NCBI RefSeq assembly: GCF_021631985.1 | Contig: NZ_CP070225.1 | Span: 7,378,001-7,442,000, forward strand | DNA: 64,000 nt | Direction: 5' to 3' | Source: Sandaracinus amylolyticus | GTDB taxonomy: Bacteria > Myxococcota_A > Polyangia > Polyangiales > Sandaracinaceae | Shown here: one piece after another, positions 7,588-16,226 of the stretch | Numbering within the stretch: the stretch's first letter is position 1 | How the letters are laid out: every line of letters begins with the position of its first letter | Notes under the pieces: generated by a model | What the model was told of the DNA's origin: nothing | Databases searched by the model: none | The model's input: only the letters and a program-made list of their open reading frames with translations | Program-made: the position numbers and the translations under genes

Positions 7588-8436
7588 TCAGTCGTTCTGG
7601 GCGCCGGCGCAGATCCAGTCGCGCACCAGCGCGATCTGGGCGGCGGGAAGATCGCCGCGACCGAGCGGCATGCGCTGCCCCGAGCACGCAGTGCCGACGA
7701 GCTTCTGGTAGAGCGCGCTGCCCTCGGGATCCCCGGGCGCGACGAGGGGGCGCGCGTCGGTGCACGTCGAGGCGACGTCGACGAGCTCGCCGTACGCGCG
7801 GCCCGAGGTGAGCTCGAGGTCGGCGGAGGGACGGTTGCTGCCGTGACATCCGTCGACGCACGACGCGGTGAAGATCGGCTGCACGTCGCGCGCGAACGAC
7901 ACGTCGCCGCCGCACGCGACGCAGCTCCCGCCCTCGCAGCGCTCGCCCGCGCCGCACGCGTTGCCACACCCGCCGCAGTGCGCGGTGTCGGTCGAGGTGT
8001 CGACGCACGATCCGTCGCAGAGCTCGAGGCCGCCGCCGCAGGTGCACTCGCCGGCCATGCAGCTGCTGCCGCCGACGCACGTGTTGCCGCACTCGCCGCA
8101 GTGCGTCGCGCTGCGCTCGGTGTCGACGCACGATCCGCCGCACGAGGTCGTGCCGCTCGGACATCCGCCGGTGAGGCAGCGCGATCCGCTGCAGACCTCG
8201 TCCGCGTTGCACGCGTTGCCGCACGCGCCGCAATTGGAGAAGTCGCTCGCGAGGTCGACGCACTGGCCGCCGCACGAGGTCGCACCTCCGGTGCACGACG
8301 CGGAGCCATCGAGCGCGCCGCCGGCGTCGGGCGGCGGGATCACCCGCGGGCCTGCGGGGCGAGTGTCGTCGGTGCACCCTGACGATCCCACCACCAGAAC
8401 GAAGAGCGCGAGCCCGGGCGCGAACGCACGAATCAT
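7588..8436 (-). CDS. Lipoprotein with Stig1-like Cys-rich repeats and a cytochrome-like tail
   Basis: 282 residues. Lipobox VGSSGC (Cys21). Residues about 45-178 hold roughly four Cys-rich units of the form CGGxCVDxxxDxxNCGxCGxxC, the Stig1-like repeat of many myxobacterial surface proteins. The last about 100 residues (from DVSFARDVQPIF) resemble planctomycete/myxobacterial cytochrome-type domains. The expected CxxCH is here CVDGCH, that is CX3CH, so haem attachment is uncertain. A decayed copy of this gene's 3' end lies at 6350-6408. It is 55 bases downstream of the radical SAM operon on the same strand but is probably unrelated to it. Confidence 0.75.
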   Translation of the reverse strand: MIRAFAPGLALFVLVVGSSGCTDDTRPAGPRVIPPPDAGGALDGSASCTGGATSCGGQCVDLASDFSNCGACGNACNADEVCSGSRCLTGGCPSGTTSCGGSCVDTERSATHCGECGNTCVGGSSCMAGECTCGGGLELCDGSCVDTSTDTAHCGGCGNACGAGERCEGGSCVACGGDVSFARDVQPIFTASCVDGCHGSNRPSADLELTSGRAYGELVDVASTCTDARPLVAPGDPEGSALYQKLVGTACSGQRMPLGRGDLPAAQIALVRDWICAGAQND

Positions 8437-8491
8437 GTGCCGCGTGGATGACCGCGCTCGCGGGCATCCTTCAGCGTCGTCGACGAACCGG

Positions 8492-9232
8492 CTATTCGGG
8501 CCCGAGCCGGATCAGGACCGCGATGTCCTCGACGTCCGAGGCCACGTCGGTCCGCAGCACCAGCGCACCGGGGAACGTCGCGCGCCACTCGCGCTCGTCG
8601 GCTGGGGTCGCGCCCCACAGCGCCACCACCGAGCCGTCGAGCAACGCTGGCTCGGCCGCGCGTAGCGTCGTCCGCAGCACGATGTTCGGCGCGCGGCAGT
8701 CGAGCACGATCATCACCGGCGAACCCCCGCACGCCTCGATCGTCTGCACGAGCGTGCGCGCGTCGACGACCCGGTGCACCGACGTCTGCACGCGCAGCGA
8801 GAGCCGTCGCGCGTCCTGCGGAGAGCCCGCGAGCAGGATCGCCGCGAAGCGCTGTCGCTCCTCGACCTCGGCGCCGGGCGGGGGCGCGGGCAAGGTCTCG
8901 ACGCTGCGGTGCTCCATGCGCTCGAGCGCGGCGATCAGCGGCACGAGCCGCACCGCGATCGCATCGCCCGCATCCTCACCGAGGCGATCGCGCGCCTCGA
9001 CCAGCAAGTGGTCGTGCACGAAGCGATCGAGCTCGCGGGGCTCGCGCGGGATCCCTTCGCGCCCCGCCGCGGCGAGGGCGCGCTTGAGGATCGCGTCCGC
9101 GGTCTCCGTCGTCGCGTACGCGTCGAGCGCCTCGCGCACGATCTTCGCGACGAGCACCACCTCCGCGCCCGACTCGTGCTCGTCGGGCGCCTCACCGGGG
9201 CGCAGGGTCGGTCGCTCACGGGGACGATCCAT
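8492..9232 (-). CDS. Protein of unknown function, last gene of the first radical SAM operon
   Basis: 246 residues and no recognised family. The N-terminal two-thirds is helical. The last about 80 residues (PVMIVLDCRAPNIVLRTTLR, then SVVALWGATP and ALVLRTDVAS) alternate strands and helices much like a response-regulator receiver fold, but with no obvious phospho-acceptor set. It starts three bases after the stop of the double radical SAM gene, with no clear ribosome site, so it is probably translated by coupling. A regulatory or scaffold role is only a guess. Confidence 0.6.
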   Translation of the reverse strand: MDRPRERPTLRPGEAPDEHESGAEVVLVAKIVREALDAYATTETADAILKRALAAAGREGIPREPRELDRFVHDHLLVEARDRLGEDAGDAIAVRLVPLIAALERMEHRSVETLPAPPPGAEVEERQRFAAILLAGSPQDARRLSLRVQTSVHRVVDARTLVQTIEACGGSPVMIVLDCRAPNIVLRTTLRAAEPALLDGSVVALWGATPADEREWRATFPGALVLRTDVASDVEDIAVLIRLGPE

Positions 9233-9235
9233 CGC

Positions 9236-11185
9236 TCACGCCACCACGGGAAGTCGGCGCGCGCCGCTCGGCACGCTCGAACGCCCGCGCGACGCCGCTT
9301 CGGCCGCGACTGCGGCGCGCGTCGCGCGGATCTCGGAGAGCCACTCGGGGCGCGTGCGCCGCGCCCACTGCTCGAACACGTCCACTTCGCGCAGCACCTT
9401 CGCGACCGCGTCGCCGTCGGGATAGAAGTCGAGGCCCTCGTGGTTCTCGGGATTGAGCGCCATGAGGCGGATGCGGAGGTTGCGCGCGTGCGCGAGCTCG
9501 CCGAACCGGACGAGTGTGTGGGCGGACGCGGGCTGGACCACGAAGCTCACCGTGATGCCGAACCACCGGTGGTGTCGACCCCGGAATCGGATGAGCGCGT
9601 CGAGGTTCTCGAGCACCCGTGACATCTCCACACCGCGCTGCACCCGCTCGTAGACCTCGGGCGTGCCCGCGTTGAGGCTGATCGTCACGTCGCCGAGCGT
9701 GCAGCGCTGCATGCGCGCGAGCACCGGCTCGGTGAGGAGCGAGCCGTTCGTGACGAAGTCGATCGCGCAGTCGGGATACTTCGCGACGTCGAATTCGCGG
9801 AGAAAACGCATGGTCGAGGGGTTCGCGAGGGGCTCGCCGCCGAGCATCGTGAGGGTCTGCAGCGTCGGCAAGAGGGCGGGCAGCTCCTCCCAGATCGACT
9901 CCGGGAGCTCGCGGCGCGGGGTGCGACCGAGGTCGCACATGATGCAGTCGTAGTTGCAGTAGGTGCTGGGACAGATCGCGAGGCGCAGCGGCTTGCTGCG
10001 CACGACCTCGCGGCGCTCCGCGATGTCGTCGGCGATCAGCAGTTGGTTCGCGACGAACGCTTCGCTGCCGGTCTGGATGCGGAACGACTGCTCGTCGTAC
10101 TTGCGATCGTGGAGGCGCGAGCAGATCGGATGGCAGAGCGCGCCGTGATCGCTGCCGATCATCTGGCGCCGTGCGAGCTGGTATCCGGGGCCGTTCCAGA
10201 TCGCGCCGAGCGACGCGTGATGGACGTTGCCACGATCGCCGATCGTCCAGGTGGAGCAGCACTGCCGCACGAGCCCGTTGGGATCGACGACCTCCATCGT
10301 CGTCCACGGCGTGGTGCAGATCACGTCGGGGCCGCGGCGCTTGCTCGTGATCGCGGCGGGCACCTGCTGCTGGGTGGTGCGCATGCGCGTCCACGGGAGC
10401 ACCGCATCGCGGATCGGCTCGGCGGCGCGCGCGTCGTCCTCGGAGAGCGCGCCGCGATCGGTGAAGCGACACGAGCTGCGCAGCGCGCACTCGCTGCACG
10501 CTGGCAGCGTGGTGTTCGGAGCGTCGCTCGCACCGTCCTTCAGCGTCGTGCGGAACGCGGTCGGTCGCGCGGCCCACACGCTCGGCAGCGTGCACGGCGG
10601 GAGATAGCCGCGATCGAGCGCACGATGGCCCGAGAAGCTCACGTTCGGGCACGCGAGGAGGAGTCGCGCGATCGACGAGGGCGACGCTTCGATCTCGGGC
10701 TTGCCCCAGTCGCGACGCACGAGCTCGAGCCACACCACGCGGGGGGCGAGGCGCATCGCGAGCGGCGCGACCATCGGGAACGTCGCGGGCCGTGCGATCA
10801 CGCGCGCCTGGGTCTCGAGCCCGAGCGCTTCGGCGTCGGCGATCACGCGCTCGCCGTCGCCGGCGCGCATCGCGCGCAGGAGCTTCTCGCCCACGCCTTC
10901 GATCTGCACGAGCACGCCGTGGACGCCCGCGTCGCGCAGCGCGCGCAATCGATCGGGCCCGAGCGATGCCGCGGGCGCCTCGAGCCACACCCGGTGATCG
11001 CGTGCCTCGGCGAGGAACGCATCGAGCGCGGGCCACGCGGTCGCGTCGCCGCCGCCGAGGAGGACCTCTTCGTGGTCGAAGAGACGTCGCGCCTCGACGA
11101 GCGTCGCGGGACGACCCGTCGGCGCGCATGCATCGCACGCAGCACACGGGGTCGCGCAGCGCGGCATGACGGCGAGCCGATGCAC
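9236..11185 (-). CDS. Double radical SAM protein with central SPASM-like cluster
   Basis: 649 residues. The N-terminus has CX3CX2C in CATPCAAC (Cys10, 14, 17), a GGE-like loop (LLGGGDAT) and a Cys cluster CSECALRSSC near residue 235. A central segment (CTTPWTTMEVVDPNG then QCCSTW) looks like a SPASM-type auxiliary cluster region. A second barrel has CNYDCIMC (Cys410, 414, 417) with MLGGEP. Two separate [4Fe-4S]/SAM sites in one chain would allow two radical steps, or one barrel may serve binding only. The GTG at 11185 shares a base with the upstream stop (TAGTG) and has GGAGG seven bases before it. Substrate unknown; Cys-rich modifying enzymes of this type usually act on peptides. Confidence 0.8.
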   Translation of the reverse strand: MHRLAVMPRCATPCAACDACAPTGRPATLVEARRLFDHEEVLLGGGDATAWPALDAFLAEARDHRVWLEAPAASLGPDRLRALRDAGVHGVLVQIEGVGEKLLRAMRAGDGERVIADAEALGLETQARVIARPATFPMVAPLAMRLAPRVVWLELVRRDWGKPEIEASPSSIARLLLACPNVSFSGHRALDRGYLPPCTLPSVWAARPTAFRTTLKDGASDAPNTTLPACSECALRSSCRFTDRGALSEDDARAAEPIRDAVLPWTRMRTTQQQVPAAITSKRRGPDVICTTPWTTMEVVDPNGLVRQCCSTWTIGDRGNVHHASLGAIWNGPGYQLARRQMIGSDHGALCHPICSRLHDRKYDEQSFRIQTGSEAFVANQLLIADDIAERREVVRSKPLRLAICPSTYCNYDCIMCDLGRTPRRELPESIWEELPALLPTLQTLTMLGGEPLANPSTMRFLREFDVAKYPDCAIDFVTNGSLLTEPVLARMQRCTLGDVTISLNAGTPEVYERVQRGVEMSRVLENLDALIRFRGRHHRWFGITVSFVVQPASAHTLVRFGELAHARNLRIRLMALNPENHEGLDFYPDGDAVAKVLREVDVFEQWARRTRPEWLSEIRATRAAVAAEAASRGRSSVPSGARRLPVVA

Positions 11186-12957
11186 TACGTGCCCTCCGTG
11201 AAGGGGCGGAACTCCGCGTCACCGTGGAGCGCGAGGTAGTGCTTCGGCACACCCATGCACGCGTCGCGCATCGCGCAAGGCTCGCACGCCGCGACGCGCG
11301 TGAGCCAGTCCGACTCCCACGCGTGATAGCGCGGCAGCGCGCGCTGGGCGGCGATGGTCCCGAGGTAGCTCGCGTCGGCGCCGAGCACGCAGAGCGAAGG
11401 AATGCCCGTCGGATCCTGGAGATCGCGCACGTTCAGGCCCGCGGCGCGCGCGCGATCGATCGCCTCGCGCAGCCGGGTCGCGTAGTCGGAGTACCGCGGC
11501 ACGTGGCGCAGGCCCTCGTCGCGCGTCGCGAACTCGTTGCGCGGCGAGTGGAACTGCACGACGAGGCGATCGCGGTGGGCGCCCCAGCGCGTGACCACGA
11601 GATCGACGAAGTCGAGCAGCAGCGGCGCGTTGTCGACGAAGATCAGGTGATTGAGCAGCACGCGCACGCCCGCCTCGAGCAGCGCGTCGATGCCGCGCAG
11701 CGTGCGCGCGTGGGTGCCCGGCGCGGCGGTGAGGCGATCGCTGATCGCGGAGTCGGGCCCGTGCAGCGAGACCTGCGCGCTGGTGAGGCCGGCGTCGGCG
11801 AGCGCGCGCGCGGCGCCCGGCTTGTCGAGGAGCACCGCGTTGGTCTGCAGCTCGATCTCCTCGAAGCCGATCGAGCGCGCGTAGCGCACGTGATCGACGA
11901 GATCGCGGCTCAGCGTGGGCTCGCCGCCGGTGAGGATCACGCGCGTCGATCCGCGACCGCGCGCGGCCTCGAGCGCGGCGCGCACGTCGTCCTTCGAGAG
12001 ATCGACGTCCATGTCGGCGAGCTCGCAGAACGTGCACGTCTGGTTGCAGCGATAGACGAGCCCGATGCGGCTGGTGGGCCGCTCGTGCGGCGTGCCGTCG
12101 CCGATCGGCTCGTAGTCGTAGTCGACGTGGAAGAACGTCTTCACGTCCTCGGCGCCCAGCACGCGGAGGCGCTTGCCCGCGTTGCGCCCGGGGCGCGCGT
12201 AGGGCGTCGCGGCGGCGATCGGGCACGGCGTGATCGTGTCGGCGAGGCGCGCCAGCTCGGCGGTCGTGATCGTGCAGAGCTCGGCGAGCGCGCAGGTCTC
12301 GCACGCGTCGTGGGCGGCGTTGCGATGGGCGGCCTCGGCGCCGGGACGGCCGGGGAGCACGTCGCGGAAGCGCGGCGCGAGCAGGCGCCGGGCGTGCGGC
12401 GGGAGCTCGACGAGACAGGGCGGGAGCGGATGATCGTTCGCGAGGGAGAGATCGATCTTCGCCTTGCGCGCGTCGGCGTCGGTGCGCGCGACGTCGTCGG
12501 CGATCGCGGCGCTGATCGCGCGCGGCGCGAGCTCGACGTGATCGAGCTCGGGGGCGACGCGGCGCAGCCACCCGAGGCGCTGCTGGGCCGAGGGCGCGCC
12601 GGGCTCGATCGGGAGCTGCACGACGACCTTGCGATCGAGGGCGCGCCACGCGCGCGCGAGCTCGAGCGCGGGACGAGGATCACGACGCAGCACCCGCAGC
12701 ACCAGCCGCGTCACTCCGGCCTCGGCGAGCGCGGCGAGCGACGCCGGTGCGATCGCTGCGCCCTCGTCGATCACGAGATCGACGTCGGACGCGCCGCGCG
12801 CCGCATCGGCGACCCGGGTGACGCTCTCGGTCGCGCCCTCCCCCGAGATCACGATGGTGCGCGCACCGCGCGACACCGCGCCCGCGATGCGCGCGCGCAG
12901 CTCGGCGAGCACGACGTCGGAGGGCCTCCGGCGGATCTCGAAGTGCTCGACGTACAT
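11185..12957 (-). CDS. Radical SAM/SPASM-like protein with a degenerate N-terminal barrel
   Basis: 590 residues. The C-terminal barrel is canonical: CNQTCTFC (Cys304, 308, 311), TGGEPTL, and a closing cluster CEPCAMRDAC followed by the tail YLALHGDAEFRP. The first 240 residues mirror this layout (ISGEGATE at 38-45 where GGEPT belongs, CETCALAELC at 219-228), but the CX3CX2C loop is absent. The N-terminal half therefore seems to be a dead barrel that kept only the auxiliary cysteines. It starts six bases after the small His-rich gene and its stop overlaps the next radical SAM gene, so the three are one transcript. Confidence 0.8.
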   Translation of the reverse strand: MYVEHFEIRRRPSDVVLAELRARIAGAVSRGARTIVISGEGATESVTRVADAARGASDVDLVIDEGAAIAPASLAALAEAGVTRLVLRVLRRDPRPALELARAWRALDRKVVVQLPIEPGAPSAQQRLGWLRRVAPELDHVELAPRAISAAIADDVARTDADARKAKIDLSLANDHPLPPCLVELPPHARRLLAPRFRDVLPGRPGAEAAHRNAAHDACETCALAELCTITTAELARLADTITPCPIAAATPYARPGRNAGKRLRVLGAEDVKTFFHVDYDYEPIGDGTPHERPTSRIGLVYRCNQTCTFCELADMDVDLSKDDVRAALEAARGRGSTRVILTGGEPTLSRDLVDHVRYARSIGFEEIELQTNAVLLDKPGAARALADAGLTSAQVSLHGPDSAISDRLTAAPGTHARTLRGIDALLEAGVRVLLNHLIFVDNAPLLLDFVDLVVTRWGAHRDRLVVQFHSPRNEFATRDEGLRHVPRYSDYATRLREAIDRARAAGLNVRDLQDPTGIPSLCVLGADASYLGTIAAQRALPRYHAWESDWLTRVAACEPCAMRDACMGVPKHYLALHGDAEFRPFTEGT

Positions 12958-12963
12958 CGTCGA

Positions 12964-13242
12964 TCAGGGCTCGCGACGCGGGAAGCGTCGATCGAGCTCG
13001 CGCACGACGTGCTCGGTGACGAGCCGCACGATCGTGTCGATCACGCGCTTCTCCTGGAAGTCCCCATCGCCGCCGCGATGATGACGGCGATCGTCGCGAT
13101 CGCGCGACGCGCCGCACGCGTGGCAGCGATGGTCGCGATGATGATGATGGTGCTCGCGATGACCGCGCTCGTCCTCGAGCCGCGCGAGCCGATGATCGAG
13201 CTCGCGGAGCCGATCGAGGATCTCGTCGAGACGATCGTCCAT
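12964..13242 (-). CDS. Small His/Cys-rich coiled-coil protein, candidate substrate peptide
   Basis: 92 residues. An amphipathic helix (DRLDEILDRLRELDHRLARL) is followed by a His-rich block (HHHHH near residues 31-35, then CHAC at about 40-43) and an Arg/His/Gly-rich stretch. A second helix (VIDTIVRLVTEHVVREL) closes the protein. The strong ribosome site GAGGAGGAG before the ATG at 13242 supports translation. It is packed between two radical SAM genes (11 bases after one, six before the next). A leader helix plus a reactive core could make it a precursor for the neighbouring enzymes, but a metal-binding or scaffold role is equally possible. I recognise no family. Confidence 0.65.
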   Translation of the reverse strand: MDDRLDEILDRLRELDHRLARLEDERGHREHHHHHRDHRCHACGASRDRDDRRHHRGGDGDFQEKRVIDTIVRLVTEHVVRELDRRFPRREP

Positions 13243-13253
13243 GTCTCCTCCTC

Positions 13254-15041
13254 TCAGCTCGGCGCGAGGATCTCGCGGAGCGTCACGGGCTGGAACTCCT
13301 CGTCGCCGTGGAGCTCGACGTAGGCGCGCAGCAGCACGCCCGGGCAGATCGTGCGCATCGCACAGCGCTCGGCGTGTGGACAGGGCACCGTCGCGGCGGA
13401 GAACGCGTCGCCCGCGCGCTGGCGATAACGCGAGTCGCGGTACTCGGTGCCCGGGATCGGCGGGGCGATCTCGTCGTGGGGGAGCCACTCGATGAGGCGC
13501 ACGCCGTGCGCGCTCGCGGCGCGATGGATCACGCACGGCGCGACGCCCTCGAGCAGCTGCTGCGCCTCGCGCGCCGAGCACTTCGGGCCCGTCGTGCGCG
13601 CGCGCTCCGCGAAGAGCGCGCTCGCGACCTCGTGCTGGCGCGGCGCGCTCTCGAAGTAGCGATCGGCGCGCGACTCGAAGCTCGGATAGGGGAAATGCGC
13701 GGAGAGCGTGACCCGTCGCTCGTTCGCGAACGCCCAGAGCGCGTGCAGCTCGTGGTGGTTCTTCGACGTGATCACCGAGAGCAGCGAGACCCGCACCTCG
13801 CCCATCTCGTGCAGGTTCACGAGCGCGCGCTGCACCTCGTCGAACGCGCCGGGGCGGCCCACCACCGCGTCGTGCACCGCCGCGGTCACGCCGTAGATCG
13901 GCACGAAGATCTCGCGGTGCGGCGGCAGCGCGGCGAAGAGCTTCTCGGCGAACGCACGATCGGAGAGCCGCGTCGCGGGCGAGAAGATCTGCACGCGCTG
14001 GTAGCCGAGCGCGCTCGCGAGCTTCGCGACGTCGACCACCCGGCTGTAGGAGAGCGGGTCGTATCCGTTGAGGCGGAACGTGCGCACCCCGCGCCGCGCC
14101 TCGCGCGCGAGATCGTTCGACACCGCGGCGAACGTCTCGTCGCCTCCGTCGAACGCGGGCGCCGTGCTCTTCACGCTGCAGAACGCGCACTGCTGGCCGC
14201 ACTCCGAGGAGATCGCGAGGTTGAGCACCTCGTCCTCGCGCGCGAGATCGATCCCGTCGCCGGGCGCGATCACGATCGCGTCCTCGGGGAACGTGATCGA
14301 CAAGCGCGGGTGGTCGTTGAGCTGCACCACGAACGCGACGAACGCACGCAGCGTCTCGATGCTCGGCGACGAGGGGCGCCCCATCGTCACGTGATCGAGC
14401 TGCAGGTGCGCGCTGCGCGCGAATCCGGGGGGATCCGGCAGGTGCGGCGAGATGCAGAAGATCGCGCGCTCGTCGCTCGTGGCGTGCGTGAAGTCGAGCA
14501 CCAGCGAGCGATCGATGTCGCCGCGCAGCATGGTGCGCGACGCGGGGTACACGTCGGCGAGCGACCATCCGCCCGCGACCGGGATGCCCTCGACGATCCA
14601 CGGCACGAGCAGCTCGCGCACGCCCTCGGGCGTGAAGACGATGCCCTGGCGATCGGCGCGGCGCCCCATCACCTCGGCGATCGTCGCGCGCGGGAACGCG
14701 GAGAGGCGCGCGTCGACCGCGAGCGCGATGCCGAGCACGAGGTTCGCGACCACCTCGCGTCCTTCGGGCCCGGTCTGCGCGACGCTCGCCCGATATCGCA
14801 CCTGGCAGTGTGCGAGGCGCCGGAACACCGGGCCCGGCGCACCGAGGGGCACGACGCGCACCTCGACCCAGTCGCGCGAGCGCGTCGCCGAGAAGCGAAC
14901 GAGCAGCTCGTCGTCGCTCGGCAGATCCACGCGGTCGTAGGCCCACCCGGTGGGAGCCCCGGTGAGGAGCGCGAGCGGGCTGCGGCCCGTGCCTCCGCGT
15001 ACTGCCAGGGAGCCCGAGGGCTCCTGCGCGTCGCCGTCCAC
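13254..15041 (-). CDS. Radical SAM protein with a 270-residue N-terminal extension
   Basis: 595 residues. The radical SAM site is CGQQCAFC (Cys281, 285, 288); in place of GGEP the loop reads LNGYDPLS, which is divergent. A closing Cys cluster (CPHAERCAMRTIC) leads to AYVELHGDEEFQP. The N-terminal extension contains a copy of the accessory domain that recurs in the island (about residues 45-110). The protein most like it in the window is the radical SAM gene at 52438-54147, which has the same long extension and a C-x-QQC-x-FC site. It is the first gene of a five-gene operon. The GTG start has no ribosome site but a TACCAT box six bases upstream. Confidence 0.8.
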   Translation of the reverse strand: MDGDAQEPSGSLAVRGGTGRSPLALLTGAPTGWAYDRVDLPSDDELLVRFSATRSRDWVEVRVVPLGAPGPVFRRLAHCQVRYRASVAQTGPEGREVVANLVLGIALAVDARLSAFPRATIAEVMGRRADRQGIVFTPEGVRELLVPWIVEGIPVAGGWSLADVYPASRTMLRGDIDRSLVLDFTHATSDERAIFCISPHLPDPPGFARSAHLQLDHVTMGRPSSPSIETLRAFVAFVVQLNDHPRLSITFPEDAIVIAPGDGIDLAREDEVLNLAISSECGQQCAFCSVKSTAPAFDGGDETFAAVSNDLAREARRGVRTFRLNGYDPLSYSRVVDVAKLASALGYQRVQIFSPATRLSDRAFAEKLFAALPPHREIFVPIYGVTAAVHDAVVGRPGAFDEVQRALVNLHEMGEVRVSLLSVITSKNHHELHALWAFANERRVTLSAHFPYPSFESRADRYFESAPRQHEVASALFAERARTTGPKCSAREAQQLLEGVAPCVIHRAASAHGVRLIEWLPHDEIAPPIPGTEYRDSRYRQRAGDAFSAATVPCPHAERCAMRTICPGVLLRAYVELHGDEEFQPVTLREILAPS

Positions 15042-15047
15042 GGGCCG

Positions 15048-15053
15048 ATGGTA
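15048..15053 (-). promoter_or_regulatory. TACCAT -10 box, leaderless start of the 15041 operon
   Basis: TACCAT on the minus strand ends six bases before the GTG at 15041, which puts the predicted transcription start on the start codon. No Shine-Dalgarno sequence is present. It mirrors the box for the divergent gene. Confidence 0.45.
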
Positions 15054-15084
15054 TCAAAACCCGCGCGACGTTTTGCGCCCCGGG

Positions 15085-15090
15085 TACCAT
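15085..15090 (+). promoter_or_regulatory. TACCAT -10 box, leaderless start of the 15099 gene
   Basis: TACCAT ends eight bases before the ATG at 15099, with no ribosome site between. Confidence 0.45.
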
Positions 15091-15098
15091 CGACGACG

Positions 15099-16226
15099 AT
15101 GGCCGGCGAGCCGTGGTGGTGGCTGCGCGAGGACGAGGCGCGCGCGCTGGGGCTCGGCGCGGGCGCGGTGCGCACCGAGCGCGGCGTGTTGTTCGGCGAT
15201 CCGAGCGCACCGGTGCGGCTCGAGGTGATCGCGCGCGACGACGCGGCGCCGCTGAAGCTCGGGCCGATCTCGGTGCGGGTGTGGGGCGCCGAGACCAGCG
15301 ATCGCGCGGTGGTCGCGCTGCTGCATCGTGTCGCGCGCACGCTGCACGCGCGGCGGGGCACCGAGTTCCGGCCCGAGGAGATCGCGAGGGTCGTGGAGGA
15401 CGTCGACGAGGCGCCGCGACCCGCGGTGACGTTGATCGACGTGCCCTCGGTGTGCGCTCGTGCGTGCGCGTTCTGCGGGATCTCGAAGGTGCCGCACGCG
15501 ATGCGCCGGCCGCGCGGAGACGACGCCGCGGTCGAGCGTGCGATCGCGGCGGCGACCGGCGCGGTGCTGTTCACCGGCGACGATGCGCTCTCGCATCCGT
15601 CGATCGAGCGGTGGATCGCGATGGCGCGAACGCCGTCGTTGGTCGGACCGCCGCGCGCGGGGCGCGAGCGCGCGATCGCGGCGCGGCTCACGAGCGCCGG
15701 GCTCGTGCGGTGGTCGAGCGGGATCTTCGGCGCGAGCGCGGAGGCGCACGACGCGATCGCGGGCGAGATCGGCGCGTTCGACGCGCTGCGCGATGCGTGC
15801 GCGGCGCTGCGCGAGGCGGGCATCGAGGTCGAGCTGATCACGCCGATGGTGCGGCCGACGATCGATGGGCTGGCGGAGATCGTCGCGCTCGGTGCGGCGT
15901 GGAGCGCACGTCCGGTGGTCGCGCAGCTCTACGTGCCCGATCCCAGCGTGGGCGATTCGTTCGACGCGATGGTCCCACCCTGGCGCGCGCTGCGCACCGC
16001 GATCGCCCGCGTCGATCGCGCGCACGCGACGATCGAGGGCGCACCGCCCTGCGTGCTCTCCGGCGCGCACCGCGGGACGCGCGTGGTGCTCGATCGATCG
16101 GAGGCGAGCACCACCTCGTACCCGAGCGCGACGTGCAGCGAGTGCCCGCTCCGCGCGGCGTGCCCCGGCATCGCGGAGAGCACGCTGCGCGCGGTCGGTC
16201 ACGACGGGCTCGGCTCGTCGTCCTGA
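15099..16226 (+). CDS. Radical SAM protein with divergent GGE loop
   Basis: 375 residues. An N-terminal copy of the recurring accessory domain (about 38-88) precedes the radical SAM site CARACAFC (Cys119, 123, 126). The SAM-binding GGEP motif is replaced by FTGDDALSHP, so activity may be altered. The closing cluster CSECPLRAACPG is present, but the usual HGxxExxP tail is replaced by a short GHDGLGSSS. It stands alone on the plus strand and its last 28 bases overlap the 3' end of the convergent 16199-17488 gene. Confidence 0.75.
   Translation: MAGEPWWWLREDEARALGLGAGAVRTERGVLFGDPSAPVRLEVIARDDAAPLKLGPISVRVWGAETSDRAVVALLHRVARTLHARRGTEFRPEEIARVVEDVDEAPRPAVTLIDVPSVCARACAFCGISKVPHAMRRPRGDDAAVERAIAAATGAVLFTGDDALSHPSIERWIAMARTPSLVGPPRAGRERAIAARLTSAGLVRWSSGIFGASAEAHDAIAGEIGAFDALRDACAALREAGIEVELITPMVRPTIDGLAEIVALGAAWSARPVVAQLYVPDPSVGDSFDAMVPPWRALRTAIARVDRAHATIEGAPPCVLSGAHRGTRVVLDRSEASTTSYPSATCSECPLRAACPGIAESTLRAVGHDGLGSSS

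Larger units (their letters stand above)
15048..15092. promoter_or_regulatory. Symmetrical divergent promoter
   Basis: GATGGTA at 15047-15053 and TACCATC at 15085-15091 are inverted copies. Between them AAAAC and GTTTT form a second, nested inverted repeat. The outer copies double as the -10 boxes of the two divergent radical SAM genes, so one bound protein could control both directions. Confidence 0.4.

Noticed and set aside
10043-13323. Very long plus-strand open frames across the minus-strand radical SAM genes
   Set aside because: They are opposite-strand shadows created by high GC and have no recognisable domains; the minus-strand frames carry CX3CX2C and GGEP motifs.
12964-15210. A 748-residue frame covering the small His-rich gene
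   Set aside because: Only the last 92 residues have a ribosome site and plausible composition; the rest overlaps the 13254 radical SAM gene in another frame.
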